From: Aromatoleum toluclasticum ATCC 700605
Lineage (GTDB): Bacteria > Pseudomonadota > Gammaproteobacteria > Burkholderiales > Rhodocyclaceae
Direction: 5' to 3'
Assembly (NCBI RefSeq): GCF_000378245.1
Contig: NZ_KB899500.1
Coordinates: 124,001 to 188,000, forward strand
Length of the DNA stretch: 64,000 nucleotides
Shown: positions 53,793 to 63,035 of the stretch, one piece after another
How positions within the stretch are numbered: the stretch's first letter is position 1
Layout of the letters: each line of letters begins with the position of its first letter
Translations under genes and position numbers: made by a program
Notes under the pieces: model-generated
What the model saw: the letters and a program-made list of their open reading frames with translations, nothing else
The model's database searches: none
Told to the model about the DNA's origin: nothing

Positions 53793-54722
53793 TCACCGGC
53801 CCGCGATTGATTCGAGCGTGCGCCGGTACGTCGGCAGCCGAGGCCCGCCGGTCGCAACGGCACGTTCCGCGGCCTGTCGCGCCGCCTGCGCCTGGCCGCG
53901 CTCATGCAGGATCTGGGCGAGGTTGTTCCAGGCATCGCCGGATTCGGGGTGATCGGCCACTGCCCGGCGGAAGGCCGCTTCAGCCGCCTCGCTATCGCCA
54001 CGGCCATACGCGACGTTGCCGAGCCCCATGCGGGCGACGAGGTTGTGCGGCCACGTCCCCAGTGCGGTGCGGTAAGCCCCCTCGGCGGCAGCCGGTGCGA
54101 CCCGCTCCAGCGCCATGACCGCGCTCACGTATTCGGCCTCGGCGGCGGTGGCGGGGAGTCGGTCGGGCGGTAGCGCGACGAACGCCCAGCGCCCGGATTT
54201 GGCCCAGCTGCGGTCGAAAGCGTCGATATCCATGACGAGGCGCTGCTCCCGCCCGGAGCGCAGCACCAGCTCGCGGCTCCGCAGGTCATAGCCCACGACT
54301 ACCGCGTAGTGCCATTGGGGCATCCAGTCGAGGAGCAGGTTCTGCAGCACCACCACCGGATGGCCGGCGGCCAGCTCCTTCAGGAGCGCCAGCGGCTCCG
54401 GGGCGAGCGGATAGGCCACGGCACCGGAGCGGCGCGCCGCAGCGAGCATCTCGGGTTGCAGGCTTCCCTGGCGGGCGGGAATGTAGACCTCATTCACGAG
54501 ATCTTCGGGTGCCCGCCGGATGCCGGCGCTCCCCAAGGCCGTAGCCAGCGCGGCCGGGCCGCACTGGTACTCTTCCTGCGGGTGGAAGGGCGCATCCGTC
54601 CTTTCGGCCCACGCCGGGAACGGATCACCCGGCGGATTGCCCCAGTCTCCCGACGGAAGGCTCGCGCAGGCGGCCAGCAGCAGGGCTGCGGCAACGCTCA
54701 GGCAAGCGGCGCGAAGCTTCAC
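53793..54722 (-). CDS. PA2778-family cysteine peptidase with TPR repeats
   Basis: A 309-residue lipoprotein-like protein (LLLAACASLPSG lipobox near residue 18). The peptidase-like domain has the catalytic cysteine in YQCGPAALATAL and the histidine in WHYAVVVGYD; the last 120 residues are TPR repeats (AEAAFRRAVADHPESGDAWN, ALGTWPHNLVARMGLG). The GTG at 54722 overlaps the end of the PA2779-like gene, so translation is coupled. The pair is conserved but the target is unknown. Confidence 0.78.
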   Translation of the reverse strand: MKLRAACLSVAAALLLAACASLPSGDWGNPPGDPFPAWAERTDAPFHPQEEYQCGPAALATALGSAGIRRAPEDLVNEVYIPARQGSLQPEMLAAARRSGAVAYPLAPEPLALLKELAAGHPVVVLQNLLLDWMPQWHYAVVVGYDLRSRELVLRSGREQRLVMDIDAFDRSWAKSGRWAFVALPPDRLPATAAEAEYVSAVMALERVAPAAAEGAYRTALGTWPHNLVARMGLGNVAYGRGDSEAAEAAFRRAVADHPESGDAWNNLAQILHERGQAQAARQAAERAVATGGPRLPTYRRTLESIAGR

Positions 54723-54723
54723 A

Positions 54724-55080
54724 TCAGAGCGCGACCACCACGAGGATCGCGATGAGGACGATGAGGATCCACTCCATCGTCGTGATGTTGCCCCCTGCCG
54801 GCATCGAGTCGATGCGTTGCGCAAGAGCGTGGATTTCCTGCTGGTCGAGGGCCGCAACCCGGTCAGCGGCGGCGATCCCGTCCACCCCCATGGCCTGGAG
54901 CCGTTCCTTCACTGTGGCCTGTTCGAGGAAGCGCTGGACCTTGGCACGGTCGGCATCGGCAGATTCGTGGCTGGCGACGTCCGGCGTGGTCACCAGTTCG
55001 GCATGCAACGCAGGGGTGTGGAAACCGACCGCAAGCGCGAGCAGCGCTATGGGAGCGAGACGAGCGGAATTCTTCTTCAT
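54724..55080 (-). CDS. PA2779-family protein
   Basis: A 118-residue exported protein: signal peptide LAPIALLALAVGFHTPALHA, a helical middle (QRFLEQATVKERLQAMGVDG, ALDQQEIHALAQRIDSMPAG) and a C-terminal membrane helix TTMEWILIVLIAILVVVAL. It is the usual partner of the PA2778-type peptidase, which is encoded directly downstream. A good AGGAG lies before the ATG at 55080. Confidence 0.8.
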   Translation of the reverse strand: MKKNSARLAPIALLALAVGFHTPALHAELVTTPDVASHESADADRAKVQRFLEQATVKERLQAMGVDGIAAADRVAALDQQEIHALAQRIDSMPAGGNITTMEWILIVLIAILVVVAL

Positions 55081-55417
55081 GATCTTCTCCTTCTCCGGGC
55101 TGGACAAGTACCGATTTGACACCCCTTGGCCTATGAAGATTGCAGGGGAATTGTGATCGAATTTTTCAAGGGCCGAGGCGCCCTGCTTTTTCCAGCGTCC
55201 TCCGACCGACGAACACGGCAATACACCGGAACAGCTGGGTAGAAGATTTCGTCGTGAAACGACGAGATGAAGAAATAATGGTGCACGCGTATCGCGTCGA
55301 GCCCAGCACAAAGGAATACGGTTCCGGATGCCGTGTTGTACGATGCTTGCGATCCGGCCGGCGCGGCGATCGCGATCCTGCCGGCGACCCTGCCCTCACC
55401 CGATACGAGGAATCAAC
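55081..55417. other. Divergent promoter region between the PA2779-like gene and uspA-type gene
   Basis: No convincing gene is seen; the frames present lack family features and a ribosome-binding site. It must hold both promoters, but no strong -35/-10 pair or operator stands out. Confidence 0.5.
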
Positions 55418-55810
55418 ATGACCATCATCGTCGCCTATGCCCCTCGCCCCGAAGGCCGGGCAGCGCTCGAGAAAGGTATCGAGCTTGCGCGCCGCTTCCA
55501 GGAACGTCTCGTCGTCGTCAATGCCGGCCCCGGTGGCACGGCGAACGATCCGTCGCTCGCCAACACCGCGGACGCCGAGGACATCGAGAAGCTGCTCGCT
55601 TCGTCCGGCGTGGAAGCGGAGTTCAAGCAGTTCGTGCGCGGAAATAGCGCAGTCGAGGAGATCGAGGCCCTGGCCGATAAGCTCGAGGCGACCCTCGTCA
55701 TCATCGGCCTGCGCAGACGCTCACCGGTTGGCAAGTTGTTCCTCGGCAGCACCGCACAGGACCTCCTGCTGAAGATGGGCTGCCCGGTGCTCGCAGTCAA
55801 GGTCAGCTGA
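55418..55810 (+). CDS. Universal stress protein, single-domain UspA family
   Basis: 130 residues, slightly shorter than typical. It has the N-terminal IIVAYAPRPEGRAALEKGI and the C-terminal nucleotide-binding motif GLRRRSPVGKLFLGSTA, in which GxRxxSPVGKxxLGS marks the ATP-binding branch. Role: cytoplasmic stress or energy sensing. ATG at 55418 follows CGAGGAA. Confidence 0.88.
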   Translation: MTIIVAYAPRPEGRAALEKGIELARRFQERLVVVNAGPGGTANDPSLANTADAEDIEKLLASSGVEAEFKQFVRGNSAVEEIEALADKLEATLVIIGLRRRSPVGKLFLGSTAQDLLLKMGCPVLAVKVS

Positions 55811-55935
55811 CACCCCGATTCCGCGACTTCACACGGGACGGGGGGCGGGGGCGCTCGTCCCTTGCCCTGCTCCCCGCATTCGACGCGGGCACTGTCGCGC
55901 GATCCCTGTTCGGACTTACAAAGACGGATCGCGCC

Positions 55936-56139
55936 ATCGGCAGCAAGACGCCCGCCGAAATCGCGCCGTCGATCATGGCGGAAGTGGTGGCGGTAAAGAA
56001 CGGCGTTGCGCTGCCGGTACAGGCACGGGTCGATGCCGCCAAGCCGCTGCATGAGCAGGCCGGGGCCCCCTCTCGCGGAGGCGTCGCCCTCGCGCCCGGC
56101 ACACCACCGATCGCTGCTGGCACCACGTCCGTGCGGTAG
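55936..56139 (+). pseudogene. Remnant of an XdhC/CoxI-family gene, C-terminal part
   Basis: The frame from 55936 reads IGSKTPAEIAPSIMAEVVAV and KNGVALPVQARVDAAKPLHE, then stops at TAG 56137. This matches the C-terminal IGxxTPAEIALSIxAE segment of XdhC-family proteins, which insert or guard the molybdenum cofactor of xanthine dehydrogenase-like enzymes. The conserved N-terminal part and start are absent and there is no upstream frame, so it is a gene relic. No molybdenum hydroxylase genes are in the window. Confidence 0.65.
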
Positions 56140-56162
56140 GCGCCGCCGCATGCGAAACAACC

Positions 56163-56630
56163 TTACCGCTGGAAGCAGGTCTCCGTTCCGAAGTTGCCGC
56201 CCTTGAACTCCGGTTCGTAGTAGTACTTCGTGAAGGCCCACTTGCCGTCCTTGCCCTTCGCAAACGACGCGATTCCGGTACCGTAGTCCTTGGGTGCGGG
56301 GTCGGTGTTCGCGAAGAAGATGCCCATCTCCCTGCCCTTCGCTGCAGCCTGGCCGGGATATTCGCCGTAGCCGGACACCTCGAGCTTGAAGCGATAGGCT
56401 CCGTACTCGCCGTGGCTCTGGGAGGGAACGAGCTCCAGCGTCACGACGCCGTTGTACGGCCCTTCATGACTGTCCATGCCGCGGCAGTCATAGACGCCGC
56501 TGTAATCCACCCCCTTGAACGGCATGGGGGCCATGCGCATCGAGGCGGGTTTCGCGGCGGAGGTCGCCTGCGCGAGTGCAGGGGCCGAGCACAGCATGAG
56601 GACGAGAAATGCGGACGAAGGAATTTTCAT
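56163..56630 (-). CDS. Exported protein of unknown function
   Basis: 155 residues with a signal peptide (SSAFLVLMLCSAPALAQA). The mature protein has an aromatic, Gly-rich beta-like body (GVDYSGVYDCRGMDSHEGPY, YRFKLEVSGYGEYPGQ, WAFTKYYYEPEFKGGNFG) and two cysteines near its ends (YDCRG, ETCFQR) that may form a disulfide. I do not recognise the family. Confidence 0.65.
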   Translation of the reverse strand: MKIPSSAFLVLMLCSAPALAQATSAAKPASMRMAPMPFKGVDYSGVYDCRGMDSHEGPYNGVVTLELVPSQSHGEYGAYRFKLEVSGYGEYPGQAAAKGREMGIFFANTDPAPKDYGTGIASFAKGKDGKWAFTKYYYEPEFKGGNFGTETCFQR

Positions 56631-56719
56631 GGGAGCACGCGGTCGATGAAGGTTCGATATTCTAAATGCGAAGCGCGGCAGGACTTGCGGGTCCGGGCCG
56701 AAGGTTTGAGGACATCACG

Positions 56720-57598
56720 ATGAGCGACAACACTTACACACCGCCGAAAGTCTGGAAATGGGAAGCGCCCAGCGGCGGCAAGTTCGCCAACATCAACCGC
56801 CCGATCGCCGGCCCCACTCACGAGAAGGCGCTACCGGTCGGCAGGCACCCGCTGCAGCTCTATTCGCTGGCGACGCCGAACGGCGTGAAGGTCACGATCA
56901 TGCTGGAGGAGCTGCTCGAGCGCGGCATCGCCGGCGCGGAATACGACGCCCACCTGATCCGCATCAGCGAAGGCGACCAGTTCGGCAGCGGCTTCGTCGC
57001 GGTGAATCCCAACTCCAAGATCCCCGCCCTGCTCGACCGCAGCGTCACCCCACCGCAGCGCGTCTTCGAGTCGGGATCGATCCTGCTGTACCTCGCGGAA
57101 AAGTTCGACGCCTTCCTGCCGAAGGAGCTCGCCGGGCGCACCGAGTGCCTGTCGTGGCTCTTCTGGCAGATGGGCAGCGCACCCTTCCTGGGCGGCGGCT
57201 TCGGCCATTTCTACGCCTATGCGCCGGAGAAATACGAGTACCCGATCAACCGCTATGCGATGGAGGCGAAGCGCCAGCTGGACGTACTGAATCGCCAGCT
57301 CGCCGAGCGACGCTACATCGCCGGCGACGAATACACGATCGCCGACATCGCAATCTGGCCGTGGTACGGCGGGCTCGTGCTGAATCAGGTGTATGAGGCG
57401 GCCGAGTTCCTCGAGGCCCAGAGCTACACGCACGTCCTGCGCTGGGCGCGCGAAATCGCCCGGCGGCCGGCCGTGCAGCGTGGACGGAAGGTCAATCGCA
57501 CCTGGGGCGAACCGGGCGACCAGCTCCACGAGCGGCACGACGCGAGCGACTTCGAGTACCGGACGCAGGACAAGCTCGCGTCAGGGCAAGAGAGCTGA
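56720..57598 (+). CDS. yghU: YghU-type glutathione transferase
   Basis: A 292-residue protein of the YghU/Nu-class, which binds two glutathiones and has disulfide-reductase activity. It carries the typical extended N-terminus PPKVWKWEAPSGGKFANINR, the thioredoxin fold with LATPNGVKVTIMLEELLE, the segment AVNPNSKIPALLD, ESGSILLYLAEKFDAFLP and the C-terminal helices. The ATG at 56720 follows TTTGAGG. Single gene. Confidence 0.93.
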   Translation: MSDNTYTPPKVWKWEAPSGGKFANINRPIAGPTHEKALPVGRHPLQLYSLATPNGVKVTIMLEELLERGIAGAEYDAHLIRISEGDQFGSGFVAVNPNSKIPALLDRSVTPPQRVFESGSILLYLAEKFDAFLPKELAGRTECLSWLFWQMGSAPFLGGGFGHFYAYAPEKYEYPINRYAMEAKRQLDVLNRQLAERRYIAGDEYTIADIAIWPWYGGLVLNQVYEAAEFLEAQSYTHVLRWAREIARRPAVQRGRKVNRTWGEPGDQLHERHDASDFEYRTQDKLASGQES

Positions 57599-57676
57599 GA
57601 GGCTGTAAAACGGCGCCCTCCGCGACGCGCCGATCCGGCGAGCCGCCCGACGGCGCCGGCACGGGACGACGCCAGC

Positions 57677-57970
57677 TCAGGCCCCGGCCGCAGTCGCGTC
57701 GGCGTTGTTGCGCGTCTTGCGCGTTGGCACCGTCTTCGGGTCGCAGGTGATCGGGCGGTAGATCTCGACACGGTCACCGTCCTTGAGGGCGGCATCGAGC
57801 TTGACGACCCGTGCGTAGACGCCGACCTTCTGCGCCGCAAGGTCGATGTGCGGGAACAATCCGAGAATGCCCGAGCGCTCGATGGCAGCCTTCACGCTGC
57901 TACCGTCGGGCAGTTCGACCTTGAGCGATACCTGCTGACCCGGTTCCGAATAAGCGACTACGATCTGCAT
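57677..57970 (-). CDS. rnfH: RnfH-family protein
   Basis: A 97-residue beta-grasp (ubiquitin-like) protein with VVAYSEPGQQVSLKVELPDG and GVYARVVKLDAALKDGDRVE, then YRPITCDPK. RnfH is commonly encoded with rnf genes; its role is not known. ATG at 57970 is chosen because AGGAGG precedes it; a TTG two codons upstream overlaps that ribosome-binding site. It follows rnfE by 12 bases and ends the operon. Confidence 0.88.
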   Translation of the reverse strand: MQIVVAYSEPGQQVSLKVELPDGSSVKAAIERSGILGLFPHIDLAAQKVGVYARVVKLDAALKDGDRVEIYRPITCDPKTVPTRKTRNNADATAAGA

Positions 57971-57982
57971 CGACAACCTCCT

Positions 57983-58648
57983 TCAGCTTGTCGCAACGGG
58001 CACGGCCGCCGCTGCGTCCGCGCGCCGCCGCCCCTCGAACACGCGCTTTGCCGCGAGGAGCAGCCCGAGCACGGCGAAACCGCCCGGCGGCAGGATCATC
58101 AGCAAGGCGCCCTCGTAGGCCGGCACGCGCATTTCGAGGAACGCAAAGCTGGGGCCGAGCAGCAGGCTCGCCTGGGCGAACAGCGTCCCGGCGCCGAAGA
58201 TCTCGCGGATCAGGCCGATCACGGTAAGGGCCAGCGTGAAGCCGAGGCCGGTTGCCAACCCGTCGACCGCGGACGCCGCGACGCCGTTCTTGCTCGCGAA
58301 GGCCTCCGCGCGCCCGAGGATGGCGCAATTGACGACGATGAGGGCGATGAAGAGACCGAGCACCTTGTACAGTTCGTGCGCCCATGCATTCAGCGCGAGA
58401 TCGACGATCGTCACCAGCGTCGCGATGAGCACGACGAAGACCGGGATGCGAACCTGGGTGCTGACGACATCGCGGATGAGCGATACGAGCATGTTCGACA
58501 CGACCAGCACCGCGGTGGTCGCCAGGCCCATCGCGAGCGCGTTGGTGCCGCTGGTCGTCACCGCCATGGTCGGGCACAGCGCGAGCATCTGCGAGAACAC
58601 GACGTTGTTCCCCCACAGCCCCTCGCGCAGGATGCGTGCATGGCTCAT
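57983..58648 (-). CDS. rnfE: Rnf electron transport complex subunit E
   Basis: A 221-residue inner-membrane protein with six predicted helices; family features are GLWGNNVVFSQMLALCPTMA, LLVSNMLVSLIRD-like VLVVSNMLVSLIRDVVSTQ and FIALIVVNCAILGRAEAFAS. Paralogous to RnfA, with the antiparallel fold, it holds a membrane iron site with RnfA. The start codon overlaps the rnfG stop codon. Confidence 0.95.
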   Translation of the reverse strand: MSHARILREGLWGNNVVFSQMLALCPTMAVTTSGTNALAMGLATTAVLVVSNMLVSLIRDVVSTQVRIPVFVVLIATLVTIVDLALNAWAHELYKVLGLFIALIVVNCAILGRAEAFASKNGVAASAVDGLATGLGFTLALTVIGLIREIFGAGTLFAQASLLLGPSFAFLEMRVPAYEGALLMILPPGGFAVLGLLLAAKRVFEGRRRADAAAAVPVATS

Positions 58649-59280
58649 GAGCGGCCTCCCAGGATTTGTGCGCGCTGCGCCGAGAAGAATTCCAGCCCGC
58701 CGCGGACCGCCTTCACGACCGCGCGCGGCGTGATCGTCGCCCCCGCGAAGGCGTCGAACACGCCCCCGTCCTTCTTCACGGCCCACTGCGCCGGCGCCGG
58801 TTCCGCGAGTGACTTGCCGGTGAAACCGTCGATCCACGGCGACTTCGCACGATCCACCTTGTCGCCCAGCCCGGGCGTCTCCGCGTGTTTCAGCACGCGC
58901 ACGCCGAGGACGCGCCCGTCCGCATCGACCGCCATCAGCAGCGCCACCTCGCCGGCGTAGCCGCGCTCCGCGATGCGGAAGACCGCGCCGACCGGGGTTC
59001 CGGCGCGACGCGCGACGTGCACACGCACCGGCCCGCGCGCACCGTCGAGTTCGACCACGTCCGTCAGCAGATCATTGTCGGCGAAGCCTTGCGGCATGAC
59101 CTGCGTGAGCGTGGCACGCAGGTCGCTTGCTTCAGCGGCCGCAATGGGCGACTTCGTCGCGCCATGCGCCCACGTCAGCGCTGCGCCCGCCAGCAGGGCC
59201 GACACGGCCAGCAGCACGGGCTGGTAGCCGAGCCGCTCGCGGATCGCGGCGATCCCGCGCTGGGTCTCTGGAACACTCAT
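58645..59280 (-). CDS. rnfG: Rnf electron transport complex subunit G
   Basis: A 211-residue protein with one N-terminal membrane helix (LLAVSALLAGAALTWAHGA) and a periplasmic FMN domain. The covalent FMN site is DAFAGATITP near residue 185, a D-x-x-x-G-A-T match. Coupled to rnfD (ATGA) and rnfE. Confidence 0.93.
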   Translation of the reverse strand: MSVPETQRGIAAIRERLGYQPVLLAVSALLAGAALTWAHGATKSPIAAAEASDLRATLTQVMPQGFADNDLLTDVVELDGARGPVRVHVARRAGTPVGAVFRIAERGYAGEVALLMAVDADGRVLGVRVLKHAETPGLGDKVDRAKSPWIDGFTGKSLAEPAPAQWAVKKDGGVFDAFAGATITPRAVVKAVRGGLEFFSAQRAQILGGRS

Positions 59281-60362
59281 TCGGCACTCCCCTGCGTGGC
59301 CCGGATCGGCGCACCGCGGCGCGTCCGCCCCATGATCCTCGGTCGGCAATAGCGGTCGATGACCGGCGTCAGCGCATTGAACAGCAGCACCGCGAAGGCG
59401 ATCCCCTCGGGATAACCGCCCCAGCTGCGGATGATCCAGGTCAGCAGGCCGATGCCGAGTCCGTAGAGCAGTTGCCCGGACGCCGTGTTCGGCGACGTGA
59501 CGTAATCGGTGGCGATGAAGAACGCTCCGAGGACGACCGCGCCGGAGGCGAGATGCGTCGTCGCGGAGAGGGAGTGGGCGGGATCGAGCGCGTGCGCCAC
59601 CACGGCGGGCAGCGCAAGCCCCGCGAATACGCCGACCGGAATGTGCCAGCGGATCACGCCGCGCGCGAGCAGGTAGAGTCCGCCCAGTAGCAACAGCAAG
59701 GCCCCGGTCTCGCCGAGACTGCCCGCCCGGACGCCGTGCCACGCCGAAAGCGTGCCGCCGGCCGCGTCGAGCGCCTGTGCGAGGTCGACGCCGCGCGACA
59801 GCTCGGTCTTCACATGGCCGAGGAGCGAGGCGGAGGTCACGGCGTCGGGCACCGGCATTGAACCGAGCGTGATGCGCAGCCCCTCGACGAAACCCGGCGC
59901 ACCGGCGGACCCCAGCGGCAGCGGTGCCACCCAATGGGTCATCGCCACCGGGAAGGACACGAGCAGCGCGACGCGCGCGACCATCGCCGGATTGAAGAGG
60001 TTCTGCCCGAGCCCGCCATACACCTGCTTGCCGAGGGCGATCGCGATGACGCCGCCGAGCGCCCCGATCCAGCCCGGCGCCCAGGGCGGCAGGGAAAGCG
60101 CGAGCAGCCAGCCGGTGAGCAGCGCGGAGCCGTCCCACAGCCGGCTCTCGCAACCGCGCAGGCGCTGGCACCACGCTTCGGTGAGGAGCGCGGCCGCGAC
60201 CGTGATCACGAACAGATTCACCGCCGGCCAGCCGAAAACCCAGAACCCGAACAGGGTCGCCGGAAGCAGCGCGAGCTGCACGCGGCGCATCGTGCGCCCG
60301 ACGTCCGCCCCCGCATGCGCATGCGGAGCCGGCGCCGCCATGAAAAGTTCGCGACCGCTCAT
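59277..60362 (-). CDS. rnfD: Rnf electron transport complex subunit D
   Basis: A 361-residue membrane protein of the NqrB/RnfD family with nine or ten helices. The FMN attachment region appears as PDAVTSASLLGH near residue 170; the residue that carries FMN in most homologues is Thr, but here it is Ser (SAS). It also shows GKQVYGGLGQNLFNPAMVAR and TDYVTSPNTASGQLLYGLG, both characteristic. Start coupled to rnfC. Confidence 0.94.
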   Translation of the reverse strand: MSGRELFMAAPAPHAHAGADVGRTMRRVQLALLPATLFGFWVFGWPAVNLFVITVAAALLTEAWCQRLRGCESRLWDGSALLTGWLLALSLPPWAPGWIGALGGVIAIALGKQVYGGLGQNLFNPAMVARVALLVSFPVAMTHWVAPLPLGSAGAPGFVEGLRITLGSMPVPDAVTSASLLGHVKTELSRGVDLAQALDAAGGTLSAWHGVRAGSLGETGALLLLLGGLYLLARGVIRWHIPVGVFAGLALPAVVAHALDPAHSLSATTHLASGAVVLGAFFIATDYVTSPNTASGQLLYGLGIGLLTWIIRSWGGYPEGIAFAVLLFNALTPVIDRYCRPRIMGRTRRGAPIRATQGSAE

Positions 60363-61897
60363 GCGCAGGCTCCCGATTCCTCGTTCGTGCGGGCGGCTGC
60401 CTTCTCCACGGCCGCGGCCGCCTCGGTTGCGGCCGCCAGGGACGCGGCCGTGCGCCGGGCGAGCGCCTCGGCCTTGTCGCGTTCATCGCGTTCGAGCCGC
60501 TCGGCCTTCGCCCGGGTGAGGGTCCGGATCGTCTCGTTGCGCTGCGTGCCGCGCGCACGAGCCGCGAGCTCGCCCTTCGCATGGTGGAAGAACTGCACGA
60601 GCGGGATGCGCGACGGACACACATAGGCGCAGCATCCGCAGGCTATGCAGTCCACGAGACCGAAGCCCGCGGCCTTTTCGACCTCGCCCGCACGCACCCG
60701 CGCGGCGATCTCCAGCGGCAGCAGGCCGACCGGGCAGGCGCGCATGCAATCCCCGCAGCGGATGCACGGCCCGCCCTCGCCCTCCCCGACCTCTGCCGCA
60801 TCGAGCACCAGGATGCCGCCCGTGCCCTTGATCACCGGGACTTCCAGCGTCGGCACCTGCATGCCGGTCATCGGCCCGCCCAGCAGCAGGCGCGCGGGCC
60901 CGCCGTGATCGGCGCGCAAGCCGCCGCAGAAGGCGAGCACCTCCCCGGCGAGCGTGCCGATGGGTACTTCGACGTTCCCCGGCTGGCGCACGCACGCACC
61001 ATTCACCGTGACGAGGCGCGACACCAGCGGACGCCCGAAGCGGACGGCGTTGCGCACCGCCATGGCCGTCCCGACGTTATGCACGACGACGCCGATGTCG
61101 GACGGACGCCCCTCGGCCGGAACCTCGCGCCCGGTCAGGACGAGGATCAGATGCTTTTCCGAGCCCATCGGATAGCGCGTCGGGATCACCTCGACGCGGA
61201 TGCGCGACTGCCCGGCAACGGCCACCCGCATCGCGGCGATCGCTTCCGGCTTGTTGTCCTCGATGCCGATCCGCGCCTCGCGGGCACCCGTCGCGTGCAG
61301 CATGATCGCGATGCCATCGACGGCCTCCGCGGCACGGTCGCGCATCAGTCGGTCGTCGCAGGACAGGAAGGGCTCGCACTCGCTGGCGTTGATGATCAGC
61401 AGCTCGACGCGCGCACCGAGTCCGCCCGAGAGCTTCACGGCGGAAGGAAACGCCGCTCCGCCGAGCCCGACCACGCCCGCCTGCGCCACGCGCCGGCCGA
61501 TCTCGGCCGGATCGAGCGCGAACGGATCGTCGCAGCCTTCCAGCTCGCACCACTCGTCACGGCCGTCGCTCGCTATCGTGATCCCCCGCACCGGCAATCC
61601 GGACGGATGGGGCGCGACGATGTCGCCGATCGCCACCACGCGGCCGGAAGTCGGCGCATGGATCGCCGCGGACACGGCGCCCTGCGGCTCGCCGATGCGC
61701 TGTCCCTTTTTCACGAGATCGCCGACGGCGACGACCGCACGCGCCGGGCTGCCGATGTGCTGCACCAGCGGCACGTACACGCGGGCCGGCGGCGGCATCA
61801 CGCGCAACGGGGCATCCGCGGCAGGACGCTTGTGGTCGTCCGGATGCACGCCGCCGCTGAAATGCGCCGCGCGCAGGAATCGATCGAGAATACCCAT
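60359..61897 (-). CDS. rnfC: Rnf electron transport complex subunit C
   Basis: A 512-residue NADH- and FMN-binding subunit. N-terminal barrel-sandwich region, then NuoF-like GLGGAAFPSAVKLSGG, and two 4Fe-4S motifs, CIRCGDCMRACPVGL and CIACGCCAYVCPSRIPL, near residues 380-430. The C-terminal 70 residues are Ala/Glu/Arg-rich and probably coiled. Its length is moderate; the long repeat tail of some homologues is missing. Confidence 0.95.
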   Translation of the reverse strand: MGILDRFLRAAHFSGGVHPDDHKRPAADAPLRVMPPPARVYVPLVQHIGSPARAVVAVGDLVKKGQRIGEPQGAVSAAIHAPTSGRVVAIGDIVAPHPSGLPVRGITIASDGRDEWCELEGCDDPFALDPAEIGRRVAQAGVVGLGGAAFPSAVKLSGGLGARVELLIINASECEPFLSCDDRLMRDRAAEAVDGIAIMLHATGAREARIGIEDNKPEAIAAMRVAVAGQSRIRVEVIPTRYPMGSEKHLILVLTGREVPAEGRPSDIGVVVHNVGTAMAVRNAVRFGRPLVSRLVTVNGACVRQPGNVEVPIGTLAGEVLAFCGGLRADHGGPARLLLGGPMTGMQVPTLEVPVIKGTGGILVLDAAEVGEGEGGPCIRCGDCMRACPVGLLPLEIAARVRAGEVEKAAGFGLVDCIACGCCAYVCPSRIPLVQFFHHAKGELAARARGTQRNETIRTLTRAKAERLERDERDKAEALARRTAASLAAATEAAAAVEKAAARTNEESGACA

Positions 61898-61910
61898 GCC
61901 CTGCTCCTCC

Positions 61911-62441
61911 TCAGCCCTGCAACGCCGGTTTCGGCCAGAACCACTGCTGCAGCGTGATCGGTACCGGCTGCATCACCATCGCCTCGGTCGGGCACTGGTC
62001 GATGCACTGCGCGCAGCCGCTGCAGGCATCGCGCAACACGTTGTGGATCTGCTTCGGCCCGCCGAGGATCGCGTCCGTGGGGCACGCGCGGATGCAGCGC
62101 GTGCAGCCGATGCAGATCGACTCGTCGATGTCCGCGACCAGCGGCCCCGGATCGTCCGCGCCGCCGGGCGCCAGGCTCACGCCCATGCGCTGCGCAATCG
62201 TCACCGCCAGCGAACGCCCGCCGGGCGGGCAGCAGGCCGGCGATGCCGTGCCCGCCGCGATCGCTGCCGCCGCACCGGCGCAGCCGGGAAAACCGCACTG
62301 GCCGCAGTTGGAGCCGGGCATCAGCGCCTCGATCTCCTCGACCAGCGGATTGCCCTCCACATGGAAGAAACGGTTCGCCACGCCGAGCACGGCGCCCAGC
62401 ACCGCGCCGAGGATCGTGAGACTGAGGATGGCTGCAAGCAT
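61911..62441 (-). CDS. rnfB: Rnf electron transport complex subunit B
   Basis: A 176-residue ferredoxin-like subunit: one N-terminal helix (ILSLTILGAVLGAVLGVANRFF), a 4Fe-4S motif GSNCGQCGFPGCAG and two more clusters, CIGCTRCIRACP and CSGCAQCIDQCP. It accepts electrons from or gives them to ferredoxin. Confidence 0.96.
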   Translation of the reverse strand: MLAAILSLTILGAVLGAVLGVANRFFHVEGNPLVEEIEALMPGSNCGQCGFPGCAGAAAAIAAGTASPACCPPGGRSLAVTIAQRMGVSLAPGGADDPGPLVADIDESICIGCTRCIRACPTDAILGGPKQIHNVLRDACSGCAQCIDQCPTEAMVMQPVPITLQQWFWPKPALQG

Positions 62442-62453
62442 GATGTGATCTCC

Positions 62454-63035
62454 TCAGGCGGGGATGAGCCCGGAGAAGCCCATGAAGGCGAGGCTCAGCA
62501 GGCTGATGGTGATGAAGGCCGCGGGCGCGCCCGAAAAGGCTGCGGGCACGCTGGCGAGCGCGAGACGTTCGCGCAGGCCGGCGAAGATGAGCAGGACGAT
62601 CGTGAATCCGAGCGCGGAACCGAAGCCGAACAGCACGCTCTTCAGGAACCCATAACCTTGCTGCACGTTCAGCAGCGCCACGCCCAGCACCGCGCAGTTC
62701 GTCGTGATCAGCGGCAGGTAGATGCCGAGGCTCTCGTACAGCGCGGGACTCGTCTTGCGGATCGCCATCTCGGTGAATTGCACCGCGGCGGCGATGACGA
62801 GGATGAAGCTCAGGATGCGCAGGAAACCGAGCTCGAACGGCGCCAGCAGCCAGTGTTCGAGCATCCAGCTCGCCGCCGCGGCAAGCGTGATCACGAAAGT
62901 GGTCGCCAGCCCCATCCCGAGGGCCGCATCGACGCTCTTCGACACGCCCATCGTCGGACACAGGCCGAGGAACTTCACGAGGACCACGTTGTTGATGAGC
63001 GCGGTCGACAGCAGGAGCAGCAGATATTCGTTCAT
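62454..63035 (-). CDS. rnfA: Rnf electron transport complex subunit A
   Basis: A 193-residue membrane protein with six helices. Family marks are [20 protein letters not shown] and [20 protein letters not shown], holding the cysteines of the buried iron centre shared with RnfE. Its start overlaps the rseC stop codon (ATGA). Confidence 0.96.
   Translation of the reverse strand: MNEYLLLLLSTALINNVVLVKFLGLCPTMGVSKSVDAALGMGLATTFVITLAAAASWMLEHWLLAPFELGFLRILSFILVIAAAVQFTEMAIRKTSPALYESLGIYLPLITTNCAVLGVALLNVQQGYGFLKSVLFGFGSALGFTIVLLIFAGLRERLALASVPAAFSGAPAAFITISLLSLAFMGFSGLIPA

Noticed and set aside
55140-55421. 93-codon plus-strand frame before usp
   Set aside because: No good ribosome-binding site, no family features, and it overlaps the usp start.
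55803-56126. 107-codon minus-strand frame between usp and the exported protein
   Set aside because: No family features; the plus strand shows the XdhC relic, and the Ser/Ala/Pro-rich composition is that of a shadow frame.
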